From assembly GCA_019359175.1 (NCBI GenBank), contig JAHHHU010000035.1, positions 1 to 35,161 on the forward strand: a DNA stretch of 35,161 nucleotides, written 5' to 3'. Numbering within the stretch: the stretch's first letter is position 1; each line of letters opens with the position of its first letter. The DNA comes from Phormidium tanganyikae FI6-MK23. Its GTDB lineage: Bacteria; Cyanobacteriota; Cyanobacteriia; Leptolyngbyales; Leptolyngbyaceae. The position numbers and the translations under genes were made by a program. Below the pieces are notes generated by a model. The model saw nothing but the letters and a program-made list of their open reading frames with translations, ran no database searches and had not been told where the DNA came from. Below are positions 35,041 to 35,161 of this stretch, one piece after another.

Positions 35041-35091
35041 GCGCTACCAAAGCGTATTAGGACGTATATTAGAGGGGTAGTGTTGTGAAGC

Positions 35092-35161
35092 ATGGCTATG
35101 GCTGCCCCCTACAGCGAAGATATGCGCTCCAAAGCAATTGCTGCGGTGAAACGTGGTGAAC
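35092..35161 (+). CDS. IS630-family transposase, N-terminal part (runs off the window)
   Basis: From ATG 35092 the frame reads MAMAAPYSEDMRSKAIAAVK, then RGE, to the window edge. The APYSxDxRxKAIAAVxRGE start is typical of the helix-turn-helix domain of cyanobacterial IS630-type transposases. The element's left end is probably near 35037-35050, next to TA dinucleotides (IS630 duplicates TA). Completeness cannot be judged. Confidence 0.8.
   Translation, partial: MAMAAPYSEDMRSKAIAAVKRGE

Overview
The window looks like chromosomal DNA of a filamentous, Leptolyngbya-type cyanobacterium. Three things point there: very frequent HIP1-type GCGATCGC octamers, a photosynthetic gene set (ndhH, biliverdin-forming heme oxygenase, homogentisate phytyltransferase, tocopherol methyltransferase, hemJ, guaB3), and several cyanobacteria-only families (DUF2811, DUF3082, Mo-dependent nitrogenase C-terminal domain family). 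The genus is inference; phylum level is secure.

Layout. 1-2200 is a decayed zone: a thioredoxin-reductase-like gene with two stops and a frameshift, a GNAT acetyltransferase gene with two stops, and an IS982-type transposase tail. 2330-5365 (minus) holds a metallophosphoesterase and a MerA-like flavoprotein overlapping a TVP38/TMEM64 membrane protein. 5609-7955 carries heme oxygenase, a palindromic dispersed repeat, a CobW-family GTPase and a small Mo-nitro_C protein. 8477-11411 (plus) has a two-gene tocopherol cluster and tatC. 11484-12268 (minus) is a DUF2811-hemJ pair. 12269-12731 has no gene but carries a cluster of DnaA boxes. Next come a bacterial FeS photolyase, a type II antitoxin with a nonsense-mutated toxin, DUF3082-ispE, an unknown secreted protein, and purM-rsmA. 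The part from 19029 to 28812 is mostly housekeeping: rlpA, a MidA/NDUFAF7-like methyltransferase, a small conserved protein, ndhH, rsmH, an unknown cyanobacterial protein, a LOG-family protein, trxA and guaB3. 29086-31638 is a zinc-uptake operon znuA-znuC-znuB with an upstream palindrome that could be a Zur site. 32287-34029 is an RqcH/NFACT ribosome-rescue factor. The right end (34030-35161) is again repeat-rich: a small inverted-repeat element nested in another repeat, a HEAT-repeat/NACHT-type gene remnant, and the start of an IS630-type transposase.

How the genes work together. Tetrapyrrole and prenyl-lipid metabolism recur (heme oxygenase, HemJ, Hpt, gamma-tocopherol methyltransferase, IspE). 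ndhH sits near a homologue of the enzyme that methylates its mitochondrial counterpart. The metal-homeostasis genes are znuABC and a COG0523 GTPase with a histidine-rich linker.

I did not find a CRISPR array, tRNA, rRNA, prophage or an intact exotic multi-gene system. The observations I rate highest are the DnaA-box cluster far from dnaA/dnaN, the MidA-NdhH neighbourhood, the antitoxin left beside a stop-interrupted toxin, the IS-truncated NACHT/HEAT remnant, and the nested TIR element.
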